A DNA stretch of 64,000 nucleotides. It comes from Hirundichthys speculiger (taxonomy: Eukaryota > Chordata > Actinopteri > Beloniformes > Exocoetidae). Location: assembly GCA_018398805.1 (NCBI GenBank), contig JAGFBZ010001901.1, positions 1-64,000 on the forward strand, read 5' to 3'. Below, piece by piece: positions 32,500 through 42,980 of this stretch (the first letter of the stretch is position 1; each line of letters opens with the position of its first letter). The translations under genes were made by a program, and so were the position numbers. The notes beneath the pieces are model-generated. The model saw nothing but the letters and a program-made list of their open reading frames with translations. It was not told the DNA's origin and ran no database searches.

Positions 32500-32576
32500 A
32501 TTGAATATGGAGTCCAGATCTGTTTGATGCTGGTGGGCAGATGAACCACTGGGAGGCTCTGAGATGCTGCTGGTCT
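32500..32576 (-). CDS. gene A linker exon with 2-base deletion
   Basis: 77 nt against 79 in gene B; the loss is in a CTG repeat (GAGATGCTGCTGG against GAGATCTGCTGCTGG on the plus strand). Read alone after in-frame exons it would shift the frame and hit a stop in the next exon. Read after the +2 exon at 37807-37898 it gives [17 protein letters not shown] and LDSIFN and re-enters the correct frame. The last exon base is changed (AAT|GT instead of AAG|GT), which may weaken the donor. Confidence 0.6.
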
Positions 32577-32734
32577 CTGTGGAGGAATCATGAAGAATCA
32601 GTTCACATCTTGTCTGTCCACACAGAGACAAACACAAGGTCACGGTCCAAACTCTTCATGTTCAAACTGCTCAGTAAAAATTAGAAATGACAAATAGAAT
32701 TCATGTTGAGAAAAAATAACACTGATATAGCTGA

Positions 32735-34255
32735 TATTGATGAAAACTGAACCAGAACAAGACTGCAGGTCCAGACGGTGTCTGTCCCAGAGTTCTCAAG
32801 ACCTGCTCATTGGAACTATGTCCGATTCTCCAGCACCTCTTCAACACCAGTTTGAGACAGAGAACAGTTCCTGTACTGTGGAAAACATCCTGCCTTGTTC
32901 CAGTGCCTAAAAAACCACAACCAGCTGAACCTAATGACTACAGGCCAGTTGCCCTGACATCTCACATCATGAAAGTCCTGGAGAGACTCTTACTGGCCCA
33001 CCTCAACAAGCAGGTCAGCACCTTTCAGGACCCATTACAGTTTGCATATCGTAATGGGCTTGAGGTTGAAGACGCCATCATCTACCTGCTTCACAGAGCC
33101 CACTCTCATCTGGACCAATCAGGCAGCACTTTGAGGGTCATGTTCTTTGATTTCTCAAGTGCTTTTAATACAATTCAGCCTGCGTTGTTATGTGAGAAGC
33201 TCCATCAGTTCCAGGTGGATTCCTCCACAACCTCCTGGATTTATGACTACCTCACAAACAGACCACAGTTTGTGAGACCGAAAGGTTGTGTGTCTGAGAT
33301 GGAGGTCAGCAGCATTGGAGCACCACAAGGAACTGTTCTCTCACCATTTCTCTTCACGCTCTACACCTCTGACTTCCAGTACAACTCTGAGTCCTGTCAT
33401 CTGCAGAAATACTCTGATGACTCTGCAGTTGTTGGGTGTATCAGCAACGGACAGGAAGCAGAGTACAAAGAACTGATCTGTCAGTTTGTGAAATGGTGTA
33501 GTAACAATCATCTCGTATTAAATACCAGCAAAACTAAGGAGATGATTGTCGACTTCAAGAGGAGCAAGAATCAACACAGCAGTGTTTCCATCCTGGGAAA
33601 GGAGGTGGAGGTGGTGGAGGAATACAAGTACCTTGGAGTTTAGCTTGACAACAGACTAGAGTGGGAATGCAACACAGAATACATCTACAAGAAAGGTCAG
33701 AGCAGACTCTACTTTTTAAGAAAGCTGAGATCTTTTAATGTCTGCACCAAGATGTTGCACATCTTCTATAGGTCTGTTGTTGAAAGTGCAATCAGCTTTG
33801 CAGCCATCTGCTGGGGCAGCAGCATCAGAACCAGAGACCTGAAGAGAATCAACAAACTGATCAGGAAAGCTGGATCTGTGCTGGGTGTAACTCTGGAGCC
33901 GCTGGAGCTGATTGTACAAAAAAGAATGCTGCACAAGCTGATGAAGATGATGAAGGACTCTTCACTCCCTCTCCATGAAGATGATGGAGGACTCTTCACA
34001 CCCTCTCCACGACACAGTGATCAAACAACAGAGTGTGTTCAGTGAGAGGCTTCTTCAGGTCCGATACAGAAGTTCATTCCTGCCAGCAGCCATCAGCCTC
34101 CACAATAAGACATAGAACCTACTATTATTAATTCAATATTATTATTGCCGTCATTTATTTATTGTTGAAGAAAAAAAAAAGAGAAGAGCCCTTGCTATTT
34201 CCCTTTCTGGGGTGAATAAAGTATTTTTCATTTCATTCATTTTCATTCATTTTCA
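32735..34255 (+). mobile_element. Rex1/Babar LINE, 5'-truncated
   Basis: A plus-strand RT frame from 32810 (ELCPILQHLFNTSLRQRTVP) has palm motif VMFFDFSSAFNTI, APQGTVLSPFLFTLY and KYSDDSAVV (Tyr-Ser-Asp-Asp where Tyr-Ala-Asp-Asp is usual), and ends EEYKYLGV at a TAG (33641-33643). The connection domain continues to about 34050 (LRSFNVCTKMLHIFYRSVVE, RINKLIRKAGSVLG). It ends GGGGTGAATAAAGTATTTTTCATTTCATTCATT, the Rex1-type tail. Inserted in gene A only; gene B has no copy here. It is dead by the stop and truncation. Confidence 0.8.
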
Positions 34256-35385
34256 AACTGGCCTGTAATTGGTAAATAGAGTTTTCTCACCTGCTTTATA
34301 GATTGGTATCACTTTTGCGATTTTCATTTTGGTGGGAAATGAACCCAGCTGGAATGAAAGGTTACATAAATGCACTAAAGGGTCTGCTATGACTATAACT
34401 ACTTGTTAATTAAGGTCATTTAAATGTCATTACAATCTGTTTTTCGGACCACAGGACCAGGACATTAAAAAGGAGCTCTGGACGCCAGCAGCTCCTCAAG
34501 TACACCAGACTGCAGCGTCTGGTGTACTTGAAACTTGAATTTCCCCCTCAGGGATCAATAAAGTATATTTATTTGTTTGTTTGTGTGTTTGAAATTTTAT
34601 TCTTAAACTTGTTCACTGTGTCAGTTATTTCAGTTTTATCTGTGTCTCTCAAGAAGATAGTATCTGGATTTCGTTGTCCAAAATAATGTAACACACCTCC
34701 CCCTTGTGGCGGGGTTATCTCCTCCGTCAGTTTAGGCCCCACAAAGAATTTGTTGAAGCCTTCCACCACCTCATTTTTCTTATTGATCAACTTACCATCA
34801 TCTATAAATTCATCTGAAAAGCCAGAACTAGTTGTTTTAATTCTGATAACTGAGTGATTATATTCTCTGCACCCTTTATATTATTTTTATTTCATTCTTA
34901 ATACTTTGTTATAGTAATCTTTCTTACATTTCCTGATTATGCCAGTTAGTTTATTTTGATATATTTTATACTTTATTTTTCTCGTAACACCTAGTTTTTA
35001 CATCCAAACTGATATAATGATGTTGTTGATCCTTTAATATTGTTCAAGGTCACAAGCCTCGTCTTCCAGCAGCTCTATTTTTTTCTCCTTCTCTACATTC
35101 TGGGCCTTGAGGGTTCTCACCTCCTCCATTAGTCCCATGATGGTTTTCTGCTGTGTGCTGACAGCAGCCATCTCTGCTGAGAGGAATTCTAGCACTTTCT
35201 TCATCTCCTCTATGTTAGAGGCAAAGTCCTTTTTCGGAGGCATGTCATCGTTGGTATTTAATTAATTAATTGTTGTGACTTTTGGTTTAGTTTCTGTTTA
35301 GTTTAGTTACATTTCTAGTTAGTTTTAGAAATATTTGTAGCCTACTCAGCTACTCTCTAGCTGACCATGTTCACATGGCGGCCAT
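34256..35385 (-). mobile_element. CR1/jockey-like LINE, left half, gene A copy
   Basis: Corresponds to 11990-13720 in gene B: RT start at 34256-34430, pre-RT segment with [20 protein letters not shown] (34569-34790) and ORF1 start [20 protein letters not shown] (35034-35243, coiled coil). It lacks the IS3EU-like element; the empty site GTCTCT is at about 34643. The 3' half is missing, replaced by the Rex1 element. Confidence 0.75.
34440..34595 (+). mobile_element. short LINE 3' tail insertion
   Basis: Ends TGAATTTCCCCCTCAGGGATCAATAAAGTATATTTATTTGTTTG, a Rex-type 3' end, and contains a hairpin AAGTACACCAGACTGCAGCGTCTGGTGTACTT. It interrupts LINE sequence that is continuous in gene B (CAATCTGTTGAAATTTTATT). 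Confidence 0.6.
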
Positions 35386-35494
35386 CTTGAAACAAAAGTT
35401 CACCATCTTTATCATCTATTCATGAACCTTTTATTGTTTAACTCTGATATGTTCCTGAAAAAAGCATTAAACATGAGTCACTGGCAGATACAAC

Positions 35495-36178
35495 TAGAGA
35501 TGTCCCGATCCAGCATTTTTAACTTCCGATCCGATACCGATATTTATTTGTACTTCCGATCCCATACCGATATCTGCCGATAGTGATACCGGCCTATCTG
35601 AGCATGTATTAAAGTTTTAAGTCATTTAACCAACTTTGTTGTCAGACTCATGCTGAATAGGGTTTTACTCCTGATAATAACTAGCCAGCTGAATTAGGTG
35701 CATTTGAATAATACACATTGATTGGTAACGAGAAACTGACCTATTTATTCACCAAATCAACACAAAATAGACAAAATAATAAATAACAAACAGAAATGGC
35801 ATCAGTAAACCACGGCTTTACAAGCCATAAGTGCAGATAATATTGTTAATTGTATTAAGCAAACACAACCCGAGTTTAACCGTCTATTAACAAGATTAGT
35901 ACCTGTGCTTTGACACTGTTCAGTGGCAGTTTGTCACGATTCCCAAACGTCCCAAACGGGGGGGTGGGGGTGGTGAGGAGCTCGAGTTGTCTCGCGCGGG
36001 GAGCGGGGTGTTTGTGGCTGTGCACTGAGCCCGACAGAGAGAGAGTGAAACAGAGAGAAAAGCGCGGCTCGCGAGGCAGACAGCAGCCATCAGCGGCCAA
36101 GTGATCGCTTCAAACCTAGCGGTTTGAGTGCGCGTGAGTCGCTAAATCACCAGAAAAAGTCTTTTCTTTTCTTTTCTT
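35495..36178. mobile_element. hAT fragment that removed a peptide-repeat exon
   Basis: Starts TAGAGATGTCCCGATCC with CCGATACCGATA words, a hAT end. The right end is not recognisable and runs into CTTTTCTTTTCTTTTCTTTAGGGACC. The left flank is the intron sequence that, in every other unit, is directly followed by the exon donor CTCACC, so the exon expected here (counterpart of 13856-13945) is gone. The GC-rich block 35950-36155 recurs at 7610-7860. Confidence 0.55.
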
Positions 36179-36338
36179 TAGGGACCAAAATGATGTCAAT
36201 CAAATAGCCTTTGAATCACTTTGGTCTCTAACGAAACTTCACCCTCCTTATCATCTATTCATGAACCTTTTATTGTTTAACTCTGAGATGTTCCTGAAAA
36301 AAAGCATTAAACATGAGTCACTGGCAGATACAACTCAC

Positions 36339-36446
36339 CTCTTTGCAGCAGAAGAACGTTTTCTTCTAAAAACAATAATAGGATCCTTTGACTGATCACT
36401 CTTGAAGGACACACAGCTGGATTCAGGTTCATGTTCAGGTTCATTC
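36339..36446 (-). CDS. gene A peptide-repeat exon, type A (copy 4)
   Basis: 108-nt exon, phase 2-2; acceptor TATTCCAG, donor AG|GTGAG. The family frame reads [18 protein letters not shown] and ends [10 protein letters not shown]. In the mature gene A frame, after the +2 indel upstream, it would be read one frame off ([16 protein letters not shown]..), which also has no stop. Confidence 0.65.
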
Positions 36447-36560
36447 CTGGAATAATGATGGTTTGGTTTTGTGAATGCTGAGGGGTCTATTATTAGATGG
36501 TAGACTAACATGTAAACTTTCTTTAGGGACCACAATGATGCGAATCAAATGGGTTTTGAG

Positions 36561-37675
36561 TAGAGATGCACGATAACTGTTTTTTAAAACAGATACCGAT
36601 AACTTTCAGCTCCTAAAGGCAGTTACCGATAACCGATAACATACACATATACCCAAGATCATTACATCAATACTATGAACTAAATCAAAAATAGTTTTGA
36701 CTTTTTAAATGAACAGATTTTTTTTTTCCAGTAAAAAACTATTGGCAAGCCTCTCAAACATTTTCTTAAAGCTATCAAACAAACCTATTTGATATCTCAC
36801 ATTAACTTAAATAAGGTGCATTACTGACTGATATAAAAAATAAAGGCTCCTTGAACTGATGGAAATACATGCATCAGAATTATAAACTGAAAAAGATTAA
36901 CATTTAAAGGATTTTGGCTGGTGGTTCCATTTAAATAATACCTTTAATTAAAGTAAATCAGGTTCAATAGTTTTTATTTTTAATCTCATGGAAGCTTTAG
37001 ATGAGAGAGATGAGGGAGAGGAGATGGAGGGGAGACTGCTGATGGCTTGCGCACGTTAGCATTAGCTTCCGTTAGCTCACGTTAGCGCGATTTTAAAAAC
37101 TCCATGGAAGTGATTGTTATGTTGTAGGTGGCCAATCGAGTTTTACGTATTAAAGCTTATGCTTCCCTCCTCGTAGAATTCGCTCGGAGGATTCGTCACA
37201 AATAAACACCAAACTATCTTCTTCTGAAACTTTAACGAAGTTCCACGCCGCCATGTTTGTTGTGATCAGCGCTGTGCTCCAGGCTGCATTCAAGGTGTAA
37301 CGTAAATTCCCACGTTTGCTAGTCGTTCTTTCAGCCTTTTCTATTTTTTTTCTTTTTTTTATGTGTAACATGTGGGAAAATACTGCAAATATCAATTAAA
37401 GTCAGCAACTACCAAAATTATGACCAAGTTAACGAGTTGTTTTTTGGCATGAGGGGGTATTCTTGATTTTCCTTATTGAGTAATCGTTTTTCTGATTATG
37501 CCGACGTTACTTGAACACAACATTCACTGTCGGTTATTCAAGGCTCAGAGGGAGCGAGGCACTGTCGCGTTGACAGAAAAATATATGTTATCGGGGCTAT
37601 TCATAGTGATATCGGACTTATCGGGATGAAGTCATAATTTCCTGTTATCGGCCCGATAGATATCGTGCACCCCTA
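36561..37675. mobile_element. non-autonomous hAT in repeat unit, copy 1
   Basis: 1115 bp, TAGAGATGCACGATAAC..GATATCGTGCACCCCTA, flanked by GTTTTGAG on both sides (36553-36560, 37676-37683). Internal GATACCGATAAC words; no transposase. Confidence 0.85.
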
Positions 37676-37806
37676 GTTTTGAGTCATTTTGGTAACTAAT
37701 GAAAGTTCACCCTCATTATCATCTATTCATTAATCTTTTATTGTTTAACTCTGAAATGTTCCTTAAAAAAAGCATTAAACATGAGTCACTGGCAGATACA
37801 ACTCAC

Positions 37807-37898
37807 CTCTTTGAAGCAGAAGAACGTTTTCTTCTAAAAACAAAAAAATAGGATCCTTTGACTGATCACTCTTCAAAGACACACAGCTGGGCTTATAC
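37807..37898 (-). CDS. gene A peptide-repeat exon, type B, with 2-base insertion
   Basis: 92 nt against 90 in its sister at 39676. Extra bases in the A-run (plus strand ACAAAAAAATAGG against ACAATAATAGG). Acceptor TCTCTTAG, donor GTGAG intact. Reads YKPSCVSLKSDQSKD then leaves the family frame without meeting a stop. See the compensating deletion at 32500-32576. Confidence 0.6.
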
Positions 37899-38207
37899 CT
37901 AAGAGAGATTCATTTTAACTTCTTAATATGTGTTTTCCACTCATAATAGCTGGGTTCATATTAAACAAATGTACTAAAAGGAACATTCCAGAGTTAAATC
38001 AACCCTGGGTCTATTATTAGATGGTAGACTAACATGTAAACTTTCTTTAGGGACCAAAATGATGTCAATCAAATAGCCTTTGAGTCACTTTGGTCTCTAA
38101 TGAAAGTTCACCCTCATTATCATACATTCATTAATCTTTTATTGTTTAACTCTGAGATGTTCCTGAAAAAAAGCATTAAACATGAGTCACTGGCAGATAC
38201 AACTCAC

Positions 38208-38315
38208 CTCTTTGAAGCAGAAGAACGTTTTCTTCTAAAAACAATAATAGGATCCTTTGACTGATCACTCTTCAAAGACACACAGCTGGATTCAGGTTCA
38301 TGTTCAGGTTCATTC
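38208..38315 (-). CDS. gene A peptide-repeat exon, type A (copy 3)
   Basis: 108-nt exon, phase 2-2, peptide NEPEHEPESSCVSLKSDQ ending RRKRSSASKR. Splice sites as in its sister copies. Confidence 0.7.
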
Positions 38316-38429
38316 CTGGAATAATGATGGTTTGGTTTTGTGAATGCTGAGTGGTCTATTATTAGATGGTAGACTAACATGTAAACTTTCTTTAGGGACC
38401 ACAATGATGCGAATCAAATGGGTTTTGAG

Positions 38430-39544
38430 TAGAGATGCACGGTAACTGTTTTTTAAAGCAGATACCGATAACTTTCAGCTCCTAAAGGCAGTTACTGATA
38501 ACCGATAACACACACATATACCCAAGATCATTACATCAATACTATGAACAAAATCAAAAATAGTTTTGACTTTTTAAATGAACAGATTTTTTTTTTCCAG
38601 TAAAAAACTATTGGCAAGCCTCTCAAACATTTTCTTAAAGCTATCAAACAAACCTATTTGATATCTCACATCAACTTAAATAAGGTGCATTACTGACTGA
38701 TATAAAAAAATAAAGGCTCCTTGAACTGATGGAAATACATGCATCAGAATTACCAACTGAAAAAGATTAACATTTAAAGGATTTTGGCTGGTGGTTCCAT
38801 TTAAATAATACCTTTAATTAAAGTAAATCAGGTTCAATAGTTTTTATTTTTAATCTCATGGAAGCTTTAGATGAGAGAGATGAGGGAGAGGAGATGGAGA
38901 GGAGACTGCTGATGGCTTGCGCACGTTAGCATTAGCTTCCGTTAGCTCACGTTAGCGCGATTTTAAAAACTCCATGGAAGCGATTGTTATGTTGTAGGTG
39001 GCCAATCGAGTTTTACGTATTAAAGCTTATGCTTCCCTCCTCGTAGAATTCGCTCGGAGGATTCGTCACAAATAAACACCAAACTATCTTCTTCTGAAAC
39101 TTTAACGAAGTTCCACGCCGCCATGTTTGTTGTGATCAGCGCTGTGCTCCAGACTGCATTCAAGGTGTAACGTAAATTCCCACGTTTGCTAGTCGTTCTT
39201 TCAGCCTTTTCTATTTTTTTTCTTTTTTTATGTGTAACATGAGGGAAAATACTGCAAATATCAATTAAAGTCAGCAACTACCAAAATTATGACCAAGTTA
39301 ACAAGTTGTTTTTTGGCATGAGGGGGTATTCTTGATTTTCCTTATTGAGTAATTATTTTTCTGATAATGCCGACGTTACTTGAACACAATATTCACTGTC
39401 GGTTATTCAAGGCTCAGAGGGAGCGAGGCACTGTCGCGTTGACAGAAAAATATATGTTATCGGGGCTATTCATAGTGATATCGGACTTATCGGGATGAAG
39501 TCATAATTTCCTGTTATCGGCCCGATAGATATCGTGCACCCCTA
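38430..39544. mobile_element. non-autonomous hAT in repeat unit, copy 2
   Basis: 1115 bp, same ends and same GTTTTGAG flanks as the copy at 36561; differs by scattered substitutions and one-base indels. Confidence 0.85.
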
Positions 39545-39675
39545 GTTTTGAGTCATTTTGGTAACTAATGAAAGTTCACCCTCATTATCATCTATTCATT
39601 AACCTTTTATTGTTTAACTCTGAGATGTTCCTTAAAAAAAGCATTAAACATGAGTCACTGGCAGATACAACTCAC

Positions 39676-39765
39676 CTCTTTGAAGCAGAAGAACGTTTTC
39701 TTCTAAAAACAATAATAGGATCCTTTGACTGATCACTCTTCAAAGACACACAGCTGGGCTTATAC
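39676..39765 (-). CDS. gene A peptide-repeat exon, type B (intact copy)
   Basis: 90-nt exon, phase 2-2; acceptor CTTTCTTAG, donor AG|GTGAG. Peptide YKPSCVSLKSDQSKD.. ending RRKRSSASKR. Confidence 0.7.
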
Positions 39766-40074
39766 CTAAGAAAGATTCATTTTAACTTCTTAATATGTGT
39801 TTTCCACTCATAATAGCTGGGTTCATATTAAACAAATGTACTAAAAGGAACATTCCAGAGTTAAATCAACCCTGGGTCTATTATTAGATGGCAGACTAAC
39901 ATGTAAACTTTCTTTAGGGACCAAAATGATGTCAATCAAATAGCCTTTGAGTCACTTTGGTCTCTAATGAAAGTTCACCCTCCTTATCATCTATTCATGA
40001 ACCTTTTATTGTTTAACTCTGAGATGTTCCTGAAAAAAAGCATTAAACATGAGTCACTGGCAGATACAACTCAC

Positions 40075-40182
40075 CTCTTTGCAGCAGAAGAACGCTCTCT
40101 TCTAAAAACAATAATAGGATCCTTTGACTGATCACTCTTCAAAGACACACAGCTGGATTCAGGTTCATGTTCAGGTTCATTC
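40075..40182 (-). CDS. gene A peptide-repeat exon, type A (copy 2)
   Basis: 108-nt exon, phase 2-2, peptide NEPEHEPESSCVSLKSDQ ending RRERSSAAKR. The Lys-to-Glu change is the only residue difference in the basic tail. Confidence 0.7.
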
Positions 40183-40296
40183 CTGGAATAATGATGGTTT
40201 GGTTTTGTGAATGCTGAGGGGTCTATTATTAGATGGTAGACTAACATGTAAACTTTCTTTAGGGACCACAATGATGCGAATCAAATGGGTTTTGAG

Positions 40297-41251
40297 TAGA
40301 GATGCACGATAACTGTTTTTTAAAGCAGATACCGATAACTTTCAGCTCCTAAAGGCAGTTACTGATAACCGATAACATACACATATACCCAAGATCATTA
40401 CATCAATACTATGAACTAAATCAAAAATAGTTTTGAGTTTTTAAATGAACAGATCTTTTTTTTCCAGTAAAAAACTATTGGCAAGCCTCTCAAACATTTT
40501 CTTAAAGCTATCAAACAAACCTATTTGATATCTCACATCAATTTAAATAAGGTGCATTACTGACTGATATAAAAAAAATAGACTCCTTACTAACTGAAAA
40601 AAATTAACATTTAAAGGATTTGGGCTTGTGGTTCCATTTAAATAATACCTTTAATTAAAGTAAATGAGGTCCAGTAGTTTTTATTTTTAATCTCATGGAA
40701 GCTTTAGATGAGAGGAATGAGGGAGAGGAGACGGAGGGGAGACTGCTGATGGCTTGCACACGTTAGCATTAGCTTCCGTTAGCTCACGTTAGCGCGATTT
40801 TAAAAATTCCATGGAAGTGATTGTTATGTTGTAGGTGGCCGATCGGGTTTTACGTATTAAAGCTTATGCTTGTGCTTCCCTCCTCGTAGAATTTGTTCGG
40901 AGGATTCATCACAAATAACCACCAAACTATCTTCTTTTTTTTCTTTTTTTATGTGTAACATATGGGAAAATACTGCGAATATCAATTCTAGTCAGCAACT
41001 ACTAAAATTATGACCGAGTTAACGAGTTGTTTTCTGGCATGAGGGGGTATTCTTGATTTTCCTTATTGAGTAATCGTTTTTCTGATTTTGCCGACGTTAC
41101 TTGAACACAACATTCACTGTCGGTTATTCAAGTCTCAGAGGGAGCGAAAGACAGAAATATATGTTATCGGGGCTATTCATCGTGATATCGGACTTATCGG
41201 GATGACGTCATAATTTCCTGTTATCGGCCCGATAGATATCGTGCACCCCTA
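40297..41251. mobile_element. non-autonomous hAT in repeat unit, copy 3 (shortened)
   Basis: 955 bp with the same ends and the same GTTTTGAG flanks, missing internal segments (around 40580 and 40935). All three copies share one insertion site. Confidence 0.85.
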
Positions 41252-41382
41252 GTTTTGAGTCATTTTGGTAACTAATGAAAGTTCACCCTCCTTATCATCT
41301 ATTCATGAACCTTTTATTGTTTAACTCTGAGATGTTCCTGAAAAAAAGCATTAAACATGAGTCACTGGCAGATACAACTCAC

Positions 41383-41496
41383 CTCTTTGCAGCAGAAGAA
41401 CGTTTTCTTCTAAAAACAATAATAGGATCCTTTGACTGATCACTCTTGAAGGACACACAGCTGGATTCAGGTTCAGATTCAGGTTCAGGTTCATTC
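41383..41496 (-). CDS. gene A peptide-repeat exon, type A (copy 1, longest)
   Basis: 114-nt exon, phase 2-2, acceptor TATTACAG. Peptide [19 protein letters not shown] ending [10 protein letters not shown]; two codons longer than copies 2-4, like the gene B type A exon. Confidence 0.7.
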
Positions 41497-41579
41497 CTGT
41501 AATAATGGTGGTTTGGTTTTGTGAATGCTGAGCTCTGACATGCAGGAGAGTCATGGACAGTTAGAGATGTTCATCTCAC

Positions 41580-41668
41580 CTCTGAGCTTTGCTCTGACTC
41601 TCATGGTGGTCAGACAGAGTGGTTTCAGAGGGAAGGTCTCCCTCCTGTCTGTCCTCTGTCTCATCCAT
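41580..41668 (-). CDS. gene A start exon
   Basis: ATG at 41668-41666 in GCAGCATGG. Encodes [19 protein letters not shown] and a tail ending SQSKAQR with the last Arg split by donor AG|GTGAG. Identical in layout to gene B's 14837-14925. Confidence 0.75.
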
Positions 41669-42600
41669 GCTGCTGGATCCACGTCCTCACCAGCTCACCT
41701 GAACTTCCACCATCACCTGCAGAGAAAACCGCATCATTGGTGCTGTGAGAAGATCAGATGCTACTCCACCTATTGTCTCTTAAGTTCTGTTTCATATCAG
41801 CGTCAGTAGAAAGCAGAAGCTGCTGTACTTCATCCCGCCACTAGATGGAGTCGTGGACACACTAATGTAACGTTCACTGACACATAAACAGGTCTGATGT
41901 TCTAGACGCTGTCTGTCAGTGTGAAATAGATTATTAACCTGGAATTGCTCTGAACACGTCCTGATACTTGACCTTTATTCAGTCTGATTACATTTTTAAA
42001 CACACTCACCCCTTAAAGTCATTGATTTAAAACAACAGCAATAAAATCAATGTCGCCATAAACAGCATCACAGAAAACTGTCCCAAAAGTTCTGGAGCCA
42101 GAGACGAGTCACTACCAATATCCAGCAACTGCTCCATTATTTTAGTCAGGGAAACAAAAATAAACTGTCAGGTATGATGTGTCAATGTCAAGGTACAAAA
42201 AGAGTTTAAATCCTTTATTTGTCTACTTGAGTCCCAACTCCAAACATCAGGTAAGGATCCCTTTTTTTTCATCTCTGGATAAAGTTGCAGGAGAAACTGA
42301 TATTTTGACGTTTACCTCGTTTTCTGTTGGACATTTATATTTCTACCTCCAGAAGCTTGTTTTTTAAATTCTCCTCCTGTCGGTTATTATTGTTTGAGAC
42401 CTTGTGAAATATTAAATTCAAAAAAGAAATAAAACCAATGTTAATTTAATACAACCACTATGATAATATTAACCACATTAAGATGAAAAATAAGTAAATT
42501 ACAATGTAAAATAGTGGATTTGGGCTGGTTTTGTCCCTGTTAATGTCAACCGCCATGTTCAGGCTCTTCAGCGGCTCTCCAGCAGAGCTCAGGCGAGGTT
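41669..42600 (-). promoter_or_regulatory. upstream region of gene A, conserved with gene B
   Basis: Nearly the same sequence as 14926-15840 (for example CATCCCGCCACTAGATGGAGTCGTGGACACAC). Possible 5' UTR splice sites (TTCAG|GTGAG near 41695) are present, but the transcription start cannot be placed. The similarity ends abruptly at about 42600. Confidence 0.4.
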
Positions 42601-42980
42601 CAGTTATGATGTTGTGAGTTATGAGTTTCTAGATATGATACATGTATCTGTATCTAAAGATATCAAAGATACTTTAAATTTAAATTCAGATATGCAATGA
42701 TGCCATATACAATAAAATGACTTATATTTTATTATTGCATACTTGGTCATATTGGTGTCAGTTGGGTCTGGCAACTCAGTTGCCTGTAGGGATTTTTAAT
42801 GTCCAGCAGGTGTCAGTATTCAGTGACACAGTATCGACATGTTTCAATACAGTTTGGCAACGTGTTGAAATGTTCCATGAGGCGCCATGGACCCATCACT
42901 ACTGTTGACCATCGAGTAATTTACTGCTGCTCTGACATGAAAAACATTTTAATCACTTCGACTCCTATTGAGTTTAATAC
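42601..42980. other. gene A-specific spacer
   Basis: No recognisable element; AT-rich, with 'GATATCAAAGATAC'-like words. It separates the conserved upstream block from the foldback element. Confidence 0.4.

Larger units (their letters stand above)
36179..41270 (-). repeat. tandem array of ~1.87-kb exon-plus-hAT units
   Basis: Exon ends recur at 36339, 38208 and 40075 (type A; spacing 1869 and 1867) and 37807, 39676 (type B; spacing 1869). Each unit holds a type A exon, a hAT copy and a type B exon with their introns. The rightmost unit is shortened: its hAT lacks about 160 bases and its type B exon is absent. Units are nearly identical, implying recent unequal exchange. Confidence 0.85.
21367..41668 (-). 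pseudogene. NLR gene A (NLRC3-like), complete layout, NACHT frameshift
   Basis: Full minus-strand gene: start exon 41580-41668; repeat exons 41383-41496, 40075-40182, 39676-39765, 38208-38315, 37807-37898 and 36339-36446; linker 32500-32576; N-terminal 32130-32352; FISNA-NACHT 26366-28159; LRR 23756-23929, 23475-23648 and 22901-23074; linker 22000-22046; PRY-SPRY 21367-21905. Splice sites are canonical. One base is missing in an A-run (26610-26614 on the plus strand) relative to gene C, giving a stop at 26577 and separating the sensor from LRR and SPRY. Walker B reads FNGLDE instead of FDGLDE. A +2 and a -2 indel in 37807-37898 and 32500-32576 cancel. Called a pseudogene; a truncated product or an assembly error in homopolymers is possible. 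Confidence 0.65.

Noticed and set aside
36335..36535. Methionine-initiated 66-codon frame [14 protein letters not shown]..
   Set aside because: The Met and first ~30 codons lie in intron sequence upstream of the acceptor; only the part after TATTCCAG is exon. The same holds for 38204 and 40071.
36179..41270. CRISPR-like reading of the regular repeats
   Set aside because: Units are ~1.87 kb with exons and a hAT element in a fish genome; nothing resembles short repeats with unique spacers.
41580..41668. Suspected frameshift in the gene A start exon
   Set aside because: On rereading the full base sequence (ACAGACAGGAGGGAGAC) the ATG and family frames coincide; the exon is intact.
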